Source of the DNA: Caulobacter sp. 602-1
GTDB lineage: Bacteria; Pseudomonadota; Alphaproteobacteria; Caulobacterales; Caulobacteraceae
NCBI RefSeq assembly: GCF_003931565.1
Contig: NZ_RRYI01000008.1
Span: forward strand, 1-64,000
Length of the DNA: 64,000 bases
Direction: 5' to 3'
The position numbers and the translations under genes were made by a program. The first letter of the stretch is position 1; each line of letters opens with the position of its first letter. Below are positions 10,533 to 18,645 of the stretch, piece after piece. The notes beneath the pieces are model-generated. The model did not search any database, was not told the DNA's origin, and was given only the letters and a program-made list of their open reading frames with translations.

Positions 10533-11194
10533 AGGGCTTCGGCATCCTCCTGCGGCGGGAACTGGCCCTGGCCTGGGGTAAGGGCGGCGGGCCGCTGCTG
10601 GCCCTGACCTTCTACGCCTGCGTCGTGGTGCTGCTGCCGATGGCCTCGGGTCGAGCGCCCGAGCGTCTGGCCGCCATCGCGCCCGGGATCGCCTGGCTGG
10701 CCCTGGCCCTGGCGGCGCTGCTGTCGCTGGAGCGCCTGTTCGAGCGCGACTACGAGGACGGGACCCTGGACCTGCTGGCCCTCGGCCCCGCGCCGCTGGA
10801 GGCCGTCGCGGTCGCCAAGTGCCTGGCCCAGTGGTTGGCCACCGGCGCGCCGCTCGCCCTGGCCGCGCCCGTCGCGGCGCTGATGCTGGGCGCGGATCTC
10901 AGGGTCATGCCGCTGCTGGTGCTGTGCGCCCTGGCCGGCGGCCTGGCCTTCGCCTTCCTCGGCGGTCTCGGCGCGGCCTTGGCGCTGGGCAGCAAGCGCG
11001 GCGGCCTGCTGGTGGCGGTGATCGTCCTGCCGCTGTTCGCCCCGCCGGTGATCTTCGGAGCCGGGGCGCTGGACGGCTATTCGGCCGGCCTGCCCTGGAC
11101 GGGCGGGCTGCTGCTGCTGCTGGCCTACTGCGTCGGCGCGATCGCCCTGTCGCCGCTGGCCATGGGGGCGGCCTGCCGCAACGCGCTGGACTAG
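10529..11194 (+). CDS. ccmB: Heme exporter membrane protein CcmB
   Basis: A 221-residue membrane protein with about six hydrophobic helices and the CcmB hallmarks LLRRELALAW near the N-terminus, the FERDYEDGTLDLLALGPAPLE loop, and LPLFAPPVIFGAGAL in the C-terminal half. Partner of CcmA in the CcmABCD complex. ATG at 10529 overlaps the ccmA stop by four bases and has AAGGAG upstream, so the two are translationally coupled. Confidence 0.93.
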   Translation: MKGFGILLRRELALAWGKGGGPLLALTFYACVVVLLPMASGRAPERLAAIAPGIAWLALALAALLSLERLFERDYEDGTLDLLALGPAPLEAVAVAKCLAQWLATGAPLALAAPVAALMLGADLRVMPLLVLCALAGGLAFAFLGGLGAALALGSKRGGLLVAVIVLPLFAPPVIFGAGALDGYSAGLPWTGGLLLLLAYCVGAIALSPLAMGAACRNALD

Positions 11195-11204
11195 GCCGCC
11201 CGTA

Positions 11205-12098
11205 TCAGGGGGTGGGCGCCACCGTCGCCTGGATGTCGCCCAGCGCGGCCTTCTTCTCGCCCAGCACCACCGCCAGCGAGCCGCCGATGATCAGCAGGCC
11301 GCCGGCGAACAGCGCCGCCGTCAGATGATCGCCGAACAGCAGCACGCCGCAGCAGGCGCCGATCAGCGGCTCGATATTGATGAACACCCCGGCGCTGGCC
11401 GCGCCGACCCGCGCCGCGCCATATTGCCACGCGGCCGTGGCCAGCAGGGTCGCCAGCACGCCCTGGGCCAGGATCGCGATCCAGACGGGCGCGCTCAGCG
11501 TCAGCTTGGGCGCGCCGTGCATGACGAAGGCGATCGGCAGCACCGTCGCGGCCGCGATGATGATCGACACCGCCGGGATCGCCATGGCGTTCGAGGCCTT
11601 TGGCGCGCGCCGCAGGGTCAGGAGCCAGGCCAGGAACAGCAGGAGGGCGCCGAGCGACAGGGCCACGCCCAGCGGCGAGCTGGCCCCGTCAGGCTTGCCG
11701 GCGATCAGGGCGGCGCCCAGGGTCGCCGCCGCCACCCCGGCCCACGACATCCGCGAAACCGTCTCGCCCAGGATCTTGGCGCTGACCGCGATCAGGGCCG
11801 GCATGGCGCCGACCAGCAGGGCCGCGACCGTGACGCTGACATGGGCCAGACCCTCGAACTGGACCATGAAGGCCACGCCGTAGAGCACGCCCGCCAGCAG
11901 CACGACCGGCGACTTGAACAGGGCCCGGACCTCGGGCGAGCGCAGGGCGAACGGCGCGGCGGCCAGGGCGGCGACCACGAAGCGCAGCAGCACCATGTGG
12001 GCCGCCTCCATCTCCGTCAGGATCAGCTTGCCGGTCGGAAACCCCAGGCCCCAACAGACCCCCGCGAGCGCCAGGGCGACGAATGCGATCGACTTCAT
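11205..12098 (-). CDS. EamA/DMT-family transporter
   Basis: A 297-residue protein with ten predicted transmembrane segments in two EamA repeats; start MKSIAFVALALAGVCWGLGF and the repeated family features (PVVLLAGVLYGVAFMVQFEGL in the first half, GVFINIEPLIGACCGVLLFG in the second) are visible. Drug/metabolite transporter superfamily; substrate unknown. It lies on the opposite strand between ccmB and ccmC and so interrupts the ccm genes. A 239-bp gap upstream, shared with the Spy-like gene, should hold both promoters. Confidence 0.88.
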   Translation of the reverse strand: MKSIAFVALALAGVCWGLGFPTGKLILTEMEAAHMVLLRFVVAALAAAPFALRSPEVRALFKSPVVLLAGVLYGVAFMVQFEGLAHVSVTVAALLVGAMPALIAVSAKILGETVSRMSWAGVAAATLGAALIAGKPDGASSPLGVALSLGALLLFLAWLLTLRRAPKASNAMAIPAVSIIIAAATVLPIAFVMHGAPKLTLSAPVWIAILAQGVLATLLATAAWQYGAARVGAASAGVFINIEPLIGACCGVLLFGDHLTAALFAGGLLIIGGSLAVVLGEKKAALGDIQATVAPTP

Positions 12099-12337
12099 GC
12101 GGGGACTCCGGACCGGAAACACGGGCAGACCGGCGCGGACGCGCGGCGGGGCCGGCGTCCTCTAGATCATGGCGATCCCGGAACTGGCAGCTGACATAAC
12201 GCGCGCCCGCTTGAGCGCAAGCACGGAACCTTTTGCGGACTTCGTCAAACATGGAACATTGTTCATGTTTTCGGACATTTTCGCGCCATATCGCGATGGC
12301 CAAGCTCTCGTCCTCATACGACAGGGAGCTCACAACC

Positions 12338-12976
12338 ATGCGTAAAACCCTTACCCGCCTGGCGCTCGCGGGGACCGCCACGACCCTTCTCGCCGGCGCG
12401 GCCCTGGCCCAGGTTCCGGCGCCCCCGGCCCCGCCCGCCCCGCCGCCGGCGCCGGAAGCGCCCCTGCCGCCCATGCCCCCGATGGACATGATGATGGCGA
12501 TGGGTCCGGACATGATGTTCATGCATCAGGACCGCCACGCCGACCCGGAAAAGCGCGCCCAGCGCCTGCGCGACATCCTGCAGCTTCGCGGCGACCAGGA
12601 CGGCGCCCTGAAAGCCTATGTCGAGGCCACCACGCCCAGGATCGTCATCGAGAAGCGCGAAGTCTCCAAGGACGACAAGAAGGACGGCGACGTGAAGCGT
12701 GACGGAGGCGAATGGGCCGAGCGCAAGCCGCTGACCACGCTGGAGCGCCTCGACCGCCTGACCAAGGCCGCCGACGCGATGAAGACGCGGGCCGAAGCCA
12801 CGCGCGCCTTCTACACGGCCCTGACTCCGGCCCAGCAGAAGACCTTCGACATCCTGGGCATGGGCGAGGGCGAGGGCGACCAGCACGTCTTCGTCCGCCG
12901 CTTCGAGACCAGCGGCGCGCCCGCTGTCTTCAAGGACGGCCAACGCAAGGTCGTTATCCAGCGCAAGGTCGGCTGA
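12338..12976 (+). CDS. Periplasmic Spy/LTXXQ-family protein
   Basis: A 212-residue exported protein with signal peptide MRKTLTRLALAGTATTLLAGAALA, then a proline/alanine-rich linker (VPAPPAPPAPPPAPEAP), a Met-rich patch (PPMDMMMAMGPDMMFMH) and a helical domain carrying an LTPAQQKTF motif of the LTXXQ class (Spy/CpxP periplasmic chaperones). The middle has a charged segment (KREVSKDDKKDGDVKRD). The Met-rich stretch hints at metal contact, an inference only. GGGAG precedes the start. A strong hairpin follows. Confidence 0.75.
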   Translation: MRKTLTRLALAGTATTLLAGAALAQVPAPPAPPAPPPAPEAPLPPMPPMDMMMAMGPDMMFMHQDRHADPEKRAQRLRDILQLRGDQDGALKAYVEATTPRIVIEKREVSKDDKKDGDVKRDGGEWAERKPLTTLERLDRLTKAADAMKTRAEATRAFYTALTPAQQKTFDILGMGEGEGDQHVFVRRFETSGAPAVFKDGQRKVVIQRKVG

Positions 12977-12992
12977 CCCCGACCGAGCACGA

Positions 12993-13030
12993 AGGCGCGG
13001 CGGGCCTGCAACCGCCGCGCCTTCTCCTCT
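12993..13030 (+). terminator. Terminator after the Spy-like gene
   Basis: AGGCGCGGCGG - GCCTGCAA - CCGCCGCGCCT followed by TCTCCTCTT; long GC stem with a pyrimidine-rich but T-poor tail, 16 bp after the stop codon. Confidence 0.75.
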
Positions 13031-13083
13031 TCCGTAGACATACGACCATTGCCCGCGCTCTCGCCGCGCTCTAAGCAGCCCTC

Positions 13084-13827
13084 ATGGACGCGCGTCACAC
13101 GTTCGACTTCCTGACCAATCCCGAGCGGTTCATGGCCTTCTCGCGGTGGGCCGCGCCGTGGCTTGGCGCGCTGTCGGCGCTCGCCGGGATCGCCGGCCTC
13201 GTCATGACCTTCCTGGTCCCCGAGGACTATCAGCAGGGCGACACGGTGCGGATGATGTTCATCCACATTCCGGCCGCCTCCCTGGCCATCTTCATCTATG
13301 TCTGCCTGGGCGCGGCCAGTTTCCTGGCCCTGGTTTTCCGCCAGGCCCTGGCCGACCTCGCCGCCCAGGCCTGCGCCCCGATCGGCGCGGCCTATACGGC
13401 GCTGGCCCTGATCACCGGCTCGCTGTGGGGCAAGCCGATGTGGGGCGCCTGGTGGGTGTGGGACGCGCGCCTGACCTCGGTGCTGGTGCTGCTGCTGTTC
13501 TATCTGGGCTACATGGCCCTGCGCGGCGCCCTGGAAGACGAACAGAAGGCCGCCCGCGCCGCCGCGATCCTGGCCCTGGTCGGCCTGATCAACCTGCCGA
13601 TCGTCAAGTTCTCGGTCGAGTGGTGGAACACCCTGCACCAGGGGTCCTCGACCTTCATGGCCAAGGACGGCGACGGCCTGCCGGCCATCTACGCCTGGCC
13701 GGCCGCCCTGATGGGCCTGGCCTATCTCGGCGGCTTCGGCGCGCTGTGGCTGGTCCGCATCCGCGGCCTGGTGTGGCGGCGCAAGGCCCGGAGCCTGGCC
13801 ATGAAGCTGGCGGAGGGCGCGCGATGA
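13084..13827 (+). CDS. ccmC: Heme exporter membrane protein CcmC
   Basis: A 247-residue inner-membrane protein that loads heme onto CcmE. The tryptophan-rich heme-handling motif WGAWWVWDARLTSVL (about residues 120-134) and the flanking conserved His regions (FIHIPAA, WWNTLHQGSS) are present. Six transmembrane segments. Its stop overlaps the ccmD start (ATGA). Confidence 0.95.
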   Translation: MDARHTFDFLTNPERFMAFSRWAAPWLGALSALAGIAGLVMTFLVPEDYQQGDTVRMMFIHIPAASLAIFIYVCLGAASFLALVFRQALADLAAQACAPIGAAYTALALITGSLWGKPMWGAWWVWDARLTSVLVLLLFYLGYMALRGALEDEQKAARAAAILALVGLINLPIVKFSVEWWNTLHQGSSTFMAKDGDGLPAIYAWPAALMGLAYLGGFGALWLVRIRGLVWRRKARSLAMKLAEGAR

Positions 13828-13991
13828 GCTTCGACTTCGACGCCGGCAAGTACGCCGTCTATCTGTGGCCCGCCTTCGCCATCTCGGCGGCGGCCTTCGC
13901 CTGGATGATCGCCGACAGCCTGCTGACCACCCGCCGGTGGAAGCGCGAGGCCGAGCGCCTGCAGGCCGAGCTCGACGAGGCCGGCGAATGA
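13824..13991 (+). CDS. ccmD: Heme exporter small protein CcmD
   Basis: A 55-residue protein with a short N-terminal stretch, one transmembrane helix (YAVYLWPAFAISAAAFAWMI) and a basic/acidic cytoplasmic tail (RRWKREAERLQAELDE), the standard CcmD layout. Overlaps ccmC and ccmG by four bases at either end. CcmD is needed for release of holo-CcmE from CcmABC. Confidence 0.9.
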   Translation: MSFDFDAGKYAVYLWPAFAISAAAFAWMIADSLLTTRRWKREAERLQAELDEAGE

Positions 13992-14500
13992 AGCGCTGGC
14001 TGGCCTTCACGCCGCTGGTCATCCTGATCGCCCTGGCGGTCCTGTTCGCGGGCTTCGCCCTGAAGCGTGATCCGCGCGTCCAGCCGCACGCCCTGGTCGG
14101 CAAGCCGATGCCGGCCCTGTCCCTGCCCGAGCTCGACAGCGGCCGCGCCGCCCCGATCCGGGCCGCGACGGACGGCCCGATCCTGGTCAACTTCTTCGCC
14201 TCCTGGTGCGCCCCTTGCGAAGTGGAGCATCCGCAGCTGATGGCGCTGAAGGCTCAGGGCGTGAAGGTGGTCGGCATCGCCTACAAGGACGCCCCGGCCA
14301 ACACCCAGGCCTTCCTGACCCGCCTGGGCGACCCCTTCGCCGAACGGCTGATCGACCGTGACGGCCGCGCGGGCCTGGAGTTTGGCGTCACCGGCGTGCC
14401 GGAAACCTATCTGGTCGGCTCGGACGGCATGATCCTGGCCAAGCACACCGGTCCTCTGACGCCCGACGCGGCCGAGGACCTGCTGAAGAAAGCCCGCTAG
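13988..14500 (+). CDS. ccmG: Thiol:disulfide interchange protein CcmG/DsbE
   Basis: A 170-residue membrane-anchored thioredoxin-like protein: N-terminal anchor (WLAFTPLVILIALAVLFAGF), then FFASWCAPCEVEHPQL with the WCxPC active site near residue 75, and the GVTGVPETYLVG cis-proline loop. It reduces apocytochrome c thiols before heme attachment. Last gene of the ccmCDG group; ccmE, ccmF and ccmH are not in this window. Confidence 0.95.
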   Translation: MKRWLAFTPLVILIALAVLFAGFALKRDPRVQPHALVGKPMPALSLPELDSGRAAPIRAATDGPILVNFFASWCAPCEVEHPQLMALKAQGVKVVGIAYKDAPANTQAFLTRLGDPFAERLIDRDGRAGLEFGVTGVPETYLVGSDGMILAKHTGPLTPDAAEDLLKKAR

Positions 14501-14556
14501 GGCATTTAAAGACCGCGCCCCTCCCGAAGGAAGGACGCGGCCCCAGGGCGTCGACC

Positions 14557-15399
14557 TCAGCCCTGGATGAAGGCCAGCAGGTCCTTGTTGATCGTCTCGG
14601 CCTGCGTGGTCGCCATGCCGTGCGGGAAGCCCGGATAGGTGATCATCTGGCCATTCTTCAGCAGCTTGATCGCCTGGCGCGCCGAGGCGTCGATCGGCAC
14701 GACCTGATCGTCCTCGCCGTGCAGCACCAGCACCGGCACGTCGATGGCCTTCAGGTCCTCGGTGAAGTCGGTTTCCGAGAAGGCCGCCACACAGTCGTAC
14801 AGCGCCTTGACGCCGGCCATCATGCCCTGGCGCCACCAGTTGTCGATCACGCCTTCCGAGACCTTCGCGCCCTCGCGGTTGAAGCCGTAGAACGGGCCGG
14901 CGGCGACGTCGCGGAAGAACTGGGCGCGGTTATAGGCGGTACCGTTCCGGAAACCATCGAACACCTCCAGCGGCAGGCCGCCCGGATTGGCGTCGGTCTT
15001 CAGCATCAGCGGCGTCACGGCGCCGACCAGCACGGCCTTGGCGACGCGGCCGGGCTCGGCCCGGGCCACGTAGTGGGCGACCTCGCCGCCGCCGGTCGAG
15101 TGACCGATGTGGATGGCGTTCTTCAGGTCCAGATGCCTGGCCAGGGCGATGACGTCGGCGGCGTAGGTGTCCATCTCGTTGCCGGTGTCGGTCTGGCTGG
15201 ACCGGCCGTGGCCGCGACGGTCGTGGGCGATGACGCGATAGCCCTTGCCCAGGAAGAACATCATCTGGGCGTCCCAGTCGTCCGACGACAGCGGCCAGCC
15301 ATGGTGGAAGACGATCGGCTGGGCGGTCTTCGAACCCCAGTCCTTGAAGAAGATCTGGGCGCCGTCGTCGGTGGTGAAATAGCCGCTGCTCATGTCCAT
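14557..15399 (-). CDS. Alpha/beta hydrolase, non-heme chloroperoxidase/arylesterase type
   Basis: A 280-residue alpha/beta-hydrolase. Oxyanion-hole motif FHHGWPLSSDDWD, nucleophile elbow GHSTGGGE (Ser about residue 99), catalytic Asp in LHGEDDQVVP and His in GFPHGMATT. These match cofactor-free haloperoxidases / arylesterases (Cpo, est families). The start may be 15399 or 15393 (MSSGYFTTDDG); GAGGGACC suits the first. It stands alone behind a clean palindrome at 15481-15508. The physiological role is probably ester hydrolysis rather than halogenation. Confidence 0.9.
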   Translation of the reverse strand: MDMSSGYFTTDDGAQIFFKDWGSKTAQPIVFHHGWPLSSDDWDAQMMFFLGKGYRVIAHDRRGHGRSSQTDTGNEMDTYAADVIALARHLDLKNAIHIGHSTGGGEVAHYVARAEPGRVAKAVLVGAVTPLMLKTDANPGGLPLEVFDGFRNGTAYNRAQFFRDVAAGPFYGFNREGAKVSEGVIDNWWRQGMMAGVKALYDCVAAFSETDFTEDLKAIDVPVLVLHGEDDQVVPIDASARQAIKLLKNGQMITYPGFPHGMATTQAETINKDLLAFIQG

Positions 15400-15480
15400 G
15401 GTCCCTCTGGCTGGGAGGCCGTCTGGCCCGTCCCGCTGTTCCGATGAGGAGAGAATGAACGCGGCCGATGATCGCGGATA

Positions 15481-15508
15481 TGGAAACTATGGAAATCCAT
15501 TGTTTCCA
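15481..15508. promoter_or_regulatory. 28-bp palindrome upstream of the chloroperoxidase-like gene
   Basis: Arms TGGAAACtATGGA and TCCATtGTTTCCA around two central bases (aa); twelve of thirteen arm positions pair, the sole break being the t/t pair. Lies 82 bp upstream of the hydrolase start and 4 bp past the end of the converging upstream small gene. No T-run, so it reads as an operator for a dimeric regulator, not a terminator. Confidence 0.65.
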
Positions 15509-15511
15509 GTT

Positions 15512-15781
15512 TCAGCCTCGATCGCCGACGCCTTTCACGACCCAGTCGTAGCGCGCCGCCGGCTGGTAGCCGACGATCGGACTGGCGCGGACAATCTCCC
15601 GCAGGTTCTCGTCGAGATCGCGCATGACGACGTCGATAAGGTAGCCGCGGGCCGCCTTTATCGCCTCTTCCTTGGGCGCGGTCCTCGCGCAGGCGGGACA
15701 GCGCGCGGCAAGGCCGTCGCCATCCCGCACAACCAGGACATCGACGCGGCACGCGCCGCACTGAACCACATGATCGGCCAT
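15512..15781 (-). CDS. Small zinc-ribbon hypothetical protein
   Basis: An 89-residue protein with two CxxC knuckles (CGACRVDVLVV... and CPACARTAP) that would bind one zinc, followed by a helical/charged region (YLIDVVMRDLDENLREIV). Unrecognised family. Start at MADHVVQCGAC (15781) is preferred to an upstream in-frame ATG because GGGAGG sits seven bases before it. Confidence 0.7.
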   Translation of the reverse strand: MADHVVQCGACRVDVLVVRDGDGLAARCPACARTAPKEEAIKAARGYLIDVVMRDLDENLREIVRASPIVGYQPAARYDWVVKGVGDRG

Positions 15782-15846
15782 AGCTCGCCTCCCGTTCCGC
15801 GACCCACAATGGAACAAAAAGAGAACGACACAAGGTCCAACAACGC

Positions 15847-15878
15847 AAAACGGGCGGCCCCTTTCGGAGCCGCCCGCC
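15847..15878 (-). terminator. Terminator downstream of pnp
   Basis: On the minus strand: GGGCGGCTCC - GAAA - GGGGCCGCCC followed by GTTTTGCG, 32 bp past the pnp stop. Confidence 0.85.
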
Positions 15879-15909
15879 TGATAGCGTCCGGAATGGAGGC
15901 TGGAGAGGC

Positions 15910-18048
15910 TTACGCCTCCTCGGCCGCCGCTTCCTTCTTCGACAGGTCTTCGCCGGTTTCCTGATCGACGACCTTCATCGACAGCTTGGTCTTGCCGCGA
16001 TCGTCGAAGCCCAGGAGCTTCACCTTGACGATCTGGCCTTCCTTCAGCACGTCCGACGGCTTGGCGACGCGTTCGTTGCTGATCTGGCTGACGTGGACGA
16101 GACCGTCCTTGGCGCCGAAGAAGTTCACGAAGGCGCCGAAATCGACGACCTTCACGACCTTGCCGTCGTAGATCTTGCCCACTTCGGCTTCGTCGGTGAT
16201 CGACTTGATCCAGTCGATCGCGGCCTTGATCTTGGCGCCGTCCGAGGCCGAGACCTTCACGGTGCCTTCGTCGTTGATGTCGACCTTGGCGCCGGTGGTG
16301 GCGACGATCTCGCGGATCACCTTGCCGCCCGAACCGATCACTTCGCGGATCTTGTCGGTCGGAATGGTGATGGTCTCGATCTTCGGCGCGAAATCGCCCA
16401 CGTCGGCGCGCGGCGCGTCCATGGCCTTGTTCATTTCACCGAGGATGTGAGCGCGGCCTTCGTGGGCCTGGGCCAGGGCCTGCTTCATGATCTCCGGGGT
16501 GATGCCGGCGATCTTGATGTCCATCTGCAGCGAGGTCAGGCCTTCGCTGGTGCCGGCGACCTTGAAGTCCATGTCGCCCAGGTGATCTTCGTCACCCAGG
16601 ATATCCGACAGAACCGCGAAGCCATCCTTTTCCAGGATCAGGCCCATGGCGATGCCCGAGACCGGACGGATCAGCGGCACGCCGGCGTCCATCATGGCCA
16701 GCGACGAACCGCAGACCGTGGCCATCGAGGACGAACCGTTCGACTCGGTGATCTCCGAGACCAGGCGGATCGTGTAGGGGAAGTCTTCCTTGCTCGGCAG
16801 CATCGGGCGCAGGGCGCGCCAGGCCAGCTTGCCGTGGCCGATTTCGCGGCGGCCCGGGCTGCCCATACGGCCGGTTTCGCCGACGCTGTAGGGAGGGAAG
16901 TTGTAGTGCAGCAGGAAGGATTCCTTGTAGGTGCCTTCCAGGGCGTCGATGAACTGCTCGTCGTCGCCGGTGCCCAGGGTGGCGACCACGATCGCCTGGG
17001 TCTCGCCGCGGGTGAACAGGGCCGAGCCGTGGGTGCGCGGCAGGATGCCGACTTCGCCCAGGATCGGACGGACGGTGCGGACGTCGCGACCGTCGATGCG
17101 CAGGCCGGTGTCCAGGATGCCGCGACGCACGACGTCGGCTTCCAGTTCCTTGAAGATCGCGGCCAGCTTTTGCGGGTCGTAGCCGGCCGGATTGGTGTCC
17201 GACTTGCCCAGCGCCTCGATGGCCTTCTTCTTGGCGTTACCGATCGCCTCGTAGCGGTCCTGCTTCTTGGTGATCTTGTAGCCGGCGGCGATGTCCGCGC
17301 CGACGATGCCCTTCATCTCGGCCTTGATCGCGTCGGTGTCTTCCGGCTCGAACGCGAAGGGCTCCTTGGCGGCGTGCTCGGCCAGGTCGATGATCGCGTC
17401 GATCACGGCCTGCATTTCCTTGTGGGCGAAGTTGACGCCGCCCAGCACGATCTCTTCCGAGAGCTCCTGGATTTCCGACTCGACCATCATCACGGCGTCG
17501 GCGGTGCCGGCCACGACCAGGTCCATCTTGCTGTCCTTCAGCTCGTCGAGCGTCGGGTTCAGCACGTATTGGTCATTGATCCAGCCGACGCGGGCGGCGC
17601 CGATCGGGCCCATGAACGGGGCGCCCGACAGGGTCAGGGCGGCCGAGGCGGCGACCATGCCCAGGATGTCGGGATCGTTCTCGAGGTCGTGCTGCAGCAC
17701 GGTGACGACGACCTGGACTTCGTTCTTGAAGCCCTTGACGAACAGCGGGCGGATCGGACGGTCGATCAGGCGGGAGACCAGGGTCTCCTTTTCCGAGGGA
17801 CGGCCTTCGCGCTTGAAGAAGCCGCCCGGGATCTTGCCGGCCGCGAAGGTCTTTTCCTGATAGTTGACCGTCAGCGGGAAGAAGTCCTGACCGGGCTTCT
17901 GGCTCTTGGCGAACACGGCGGTGGCCAGGACGACGGTTTCGCCCATGGTGGCCAGAACGGCGCCGTCGGCTTGACGGGCGATGCGACCGGTTTCGAGGAC
18001 CAGCGTCTTGCCGCCCCACTCGATCGTCTTGCGCTTGATATCGAACAT
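15910..18048 (-). CDS. pnp: Polyribonucleotide nucleotidyltransferase (PNPase)
   Basis: A 712-residue 3'-5' phosphorolytic exoribonuclease and degradosome component. Two RNase PH-like domains are visible (second with GETQAIVVATLGTGDDEQ and the SNGSSSMATVCGSSLAMMDAGVP active-site region), then a KH domain (IREVIGSGGKVIREI, about residues 565-580) and an S1 domain (GKIYDGKVVKVVDFGAFV). The start MFDIKRKTIEW is the family N-terminus. Lies downstream of rpsO in the conserved order, separated by 313 bp that contain hairpins. Confidence 0.98.
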   Translation of the reverse strand: MFDIKRKTIEWGGKTLVLETGRIARQADGAVLATMGETVVLATAVFAKSQKPGQDFFPLTVNYQEKTFAAGKIPGGFFKREGRPSEKETLVSRLIDRPIRPLFVKGFKNEVQVVVTVLQHDLENDPDILGMVAASAALTLSGAPFMGPIGAARVGWINDQYVLNPTLDELKDSKMDLVVAGTADAVMMVESEIQELSEEIVLGGVNFAHKEMQAVIDAIIDLAEHAAKEPFAFEPEDTDAIKAEMKGIVGADIAAGYKITKKQDRYEAIGNAKKKAIEALGKSDTNPAGYDPQKLAAIFKELEADVVRRGILDTGLRIDGRDVRTVRPILGEVGILPRTHGSALFTRGETQAIVVATLGTGDDEQFIDALEGTYKESFLLHYNFPPYSVGETGRMGSPGRREIGHGKLAWRALRPMLPSKEDFPYTIRLVSEITESNGSSSMATVCGSSLAMMDAGVPLIRPVSGIAMGLILEKDGFAVLSDILGDEDHLGDMDFKVAGTSEGLTSLQMDIKIAGITPEIMKQALAQAHEGRAHILGEMNKAMDAPRADVGDFAPKIETITIPTDKIREVIGSGGKVIREIVATTGAKVDINDEGTVKVSASDGAKIKAAIDWIKSITDEAEVGKIYDGKVVKVVDFGAFVNFFGAKDGLVHVSQISNERVAKPSDVLKEGQIVKVKLLGFDDRGKTKLSMKVVDQETGEDLSKKEAAAEEA

Positions 18049-18150
18049 TTTTGCTTCTTTCGGTTCCGAAGGACCCATTTCCTTCAGGACGGACAGGGGC
18101 GGGCGGCCGAAGGGCGGTCCCGAGATTTCCTCATCCAGTTCGACAGGCGT

Positions 18151-18170
18151 CCGGAGACGGTGGTCTCCGG
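18151..18170 (-). other. Hairpin in the rpsO-pnp spacer
   Basis: CCGGAGAC-CACC-GTCTCCGG as read on the minus strand, in the pnp leader about 100 bp before the start. In E. coli a leader stem is cut by RNase III and mediates pnp autoregulation; whether this one does so is inference. No gene is seen elsewhere in 18049-18361. Confidence 0.45.
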
Positions 18171-18310
18171 CTTACATGTTCGGATCGCGCATGGCGGACC
18201 CGCGGCAACCTCTCGTTTCGGCCTGTCTCGAAACGGAGGCTTGGACTTTCTCGCGTGACGGGCGCCGAAGCCGGAAGCCATTTTCGGCAAACCGTTTTCG
18301 ACCGGCACGC

Positions 18311-18352
18311 ATCAGAAAAACGTTCGGCCGCTCTACGAAAGCAGAGCGGCCG
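18311..18352 (-). terminator. Terminator downstream of rpsO
   Basis: On the minus strand TTCGGCCGCTCT - GCTTTCGT - AGAGCGGCCGAA followed by CGTTTTTCTG. Strong stem with a five-T run, ten bases past the rpsO stop. Suggests that pnp is partly expressed from its own promoter within 18049-18310. Confidence 0.85.
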
Positions 18353-18361
18353 AATTGTGCC

Positions 18362-18631
18362 TTAGCGACGCAGACCCAGCTTTTCGATCAGGGCCTGATA
18401 GCGACCGGCGTCGGACTTCTTCAGGTGGTCGAGAAGCCGGCGACGCTGGGAAACCAGCTTCAGCAGGCCACGACGGCTGTGGTTGTCCTTCTTGTGCGTC
18501 TTGAAGTGCTCGGTCAGGTTCGAGATGCGTTCCGAGAGGATCGCGACCTGGACTTCAGCGCTGCCGGTGTCGCCAGTGGAGCGGGCGTGTTCGGCGATGA
18601 GAGCGGCTTTGCGCTCGATGGTGATCGACAT
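18362..18631 (-). CDS. rpsO: 30S ribosomal protein S15
   Basis: An 89-residue small-subunit protein binding the central domain of 16S rRNA. Conserved blocks TGSAEVQVAILSERI, LTEHFKTHKKDNHSRRGLL and RRRLLDHLKK are all present. Start MSITIERKAALIAEH is the family start. It lies 14 bp after truB, in the usual truB-rpsO-pnp order. Confidence 0.98.
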   Translation of the reverse strand: MSITIERKAALIAEHARSTGDTGSAEVQVAILSERISNLTEHFKTHKKDNHSRRGLLKLVSQRRRLLDHLKKSDAGRYQALIEKLGLRR

Positions 18632-18645
18632 CGGGTTGTCTCCGC

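Noticed and set aside
16093..18258. 721-codon ORF antisense to pnp
   Set aside because: Composition (His/Asp/Gly/Val/Leu-rich) is that of a reverse-frame shadow of a GC-rich gene; PNPase has conserved motifs.
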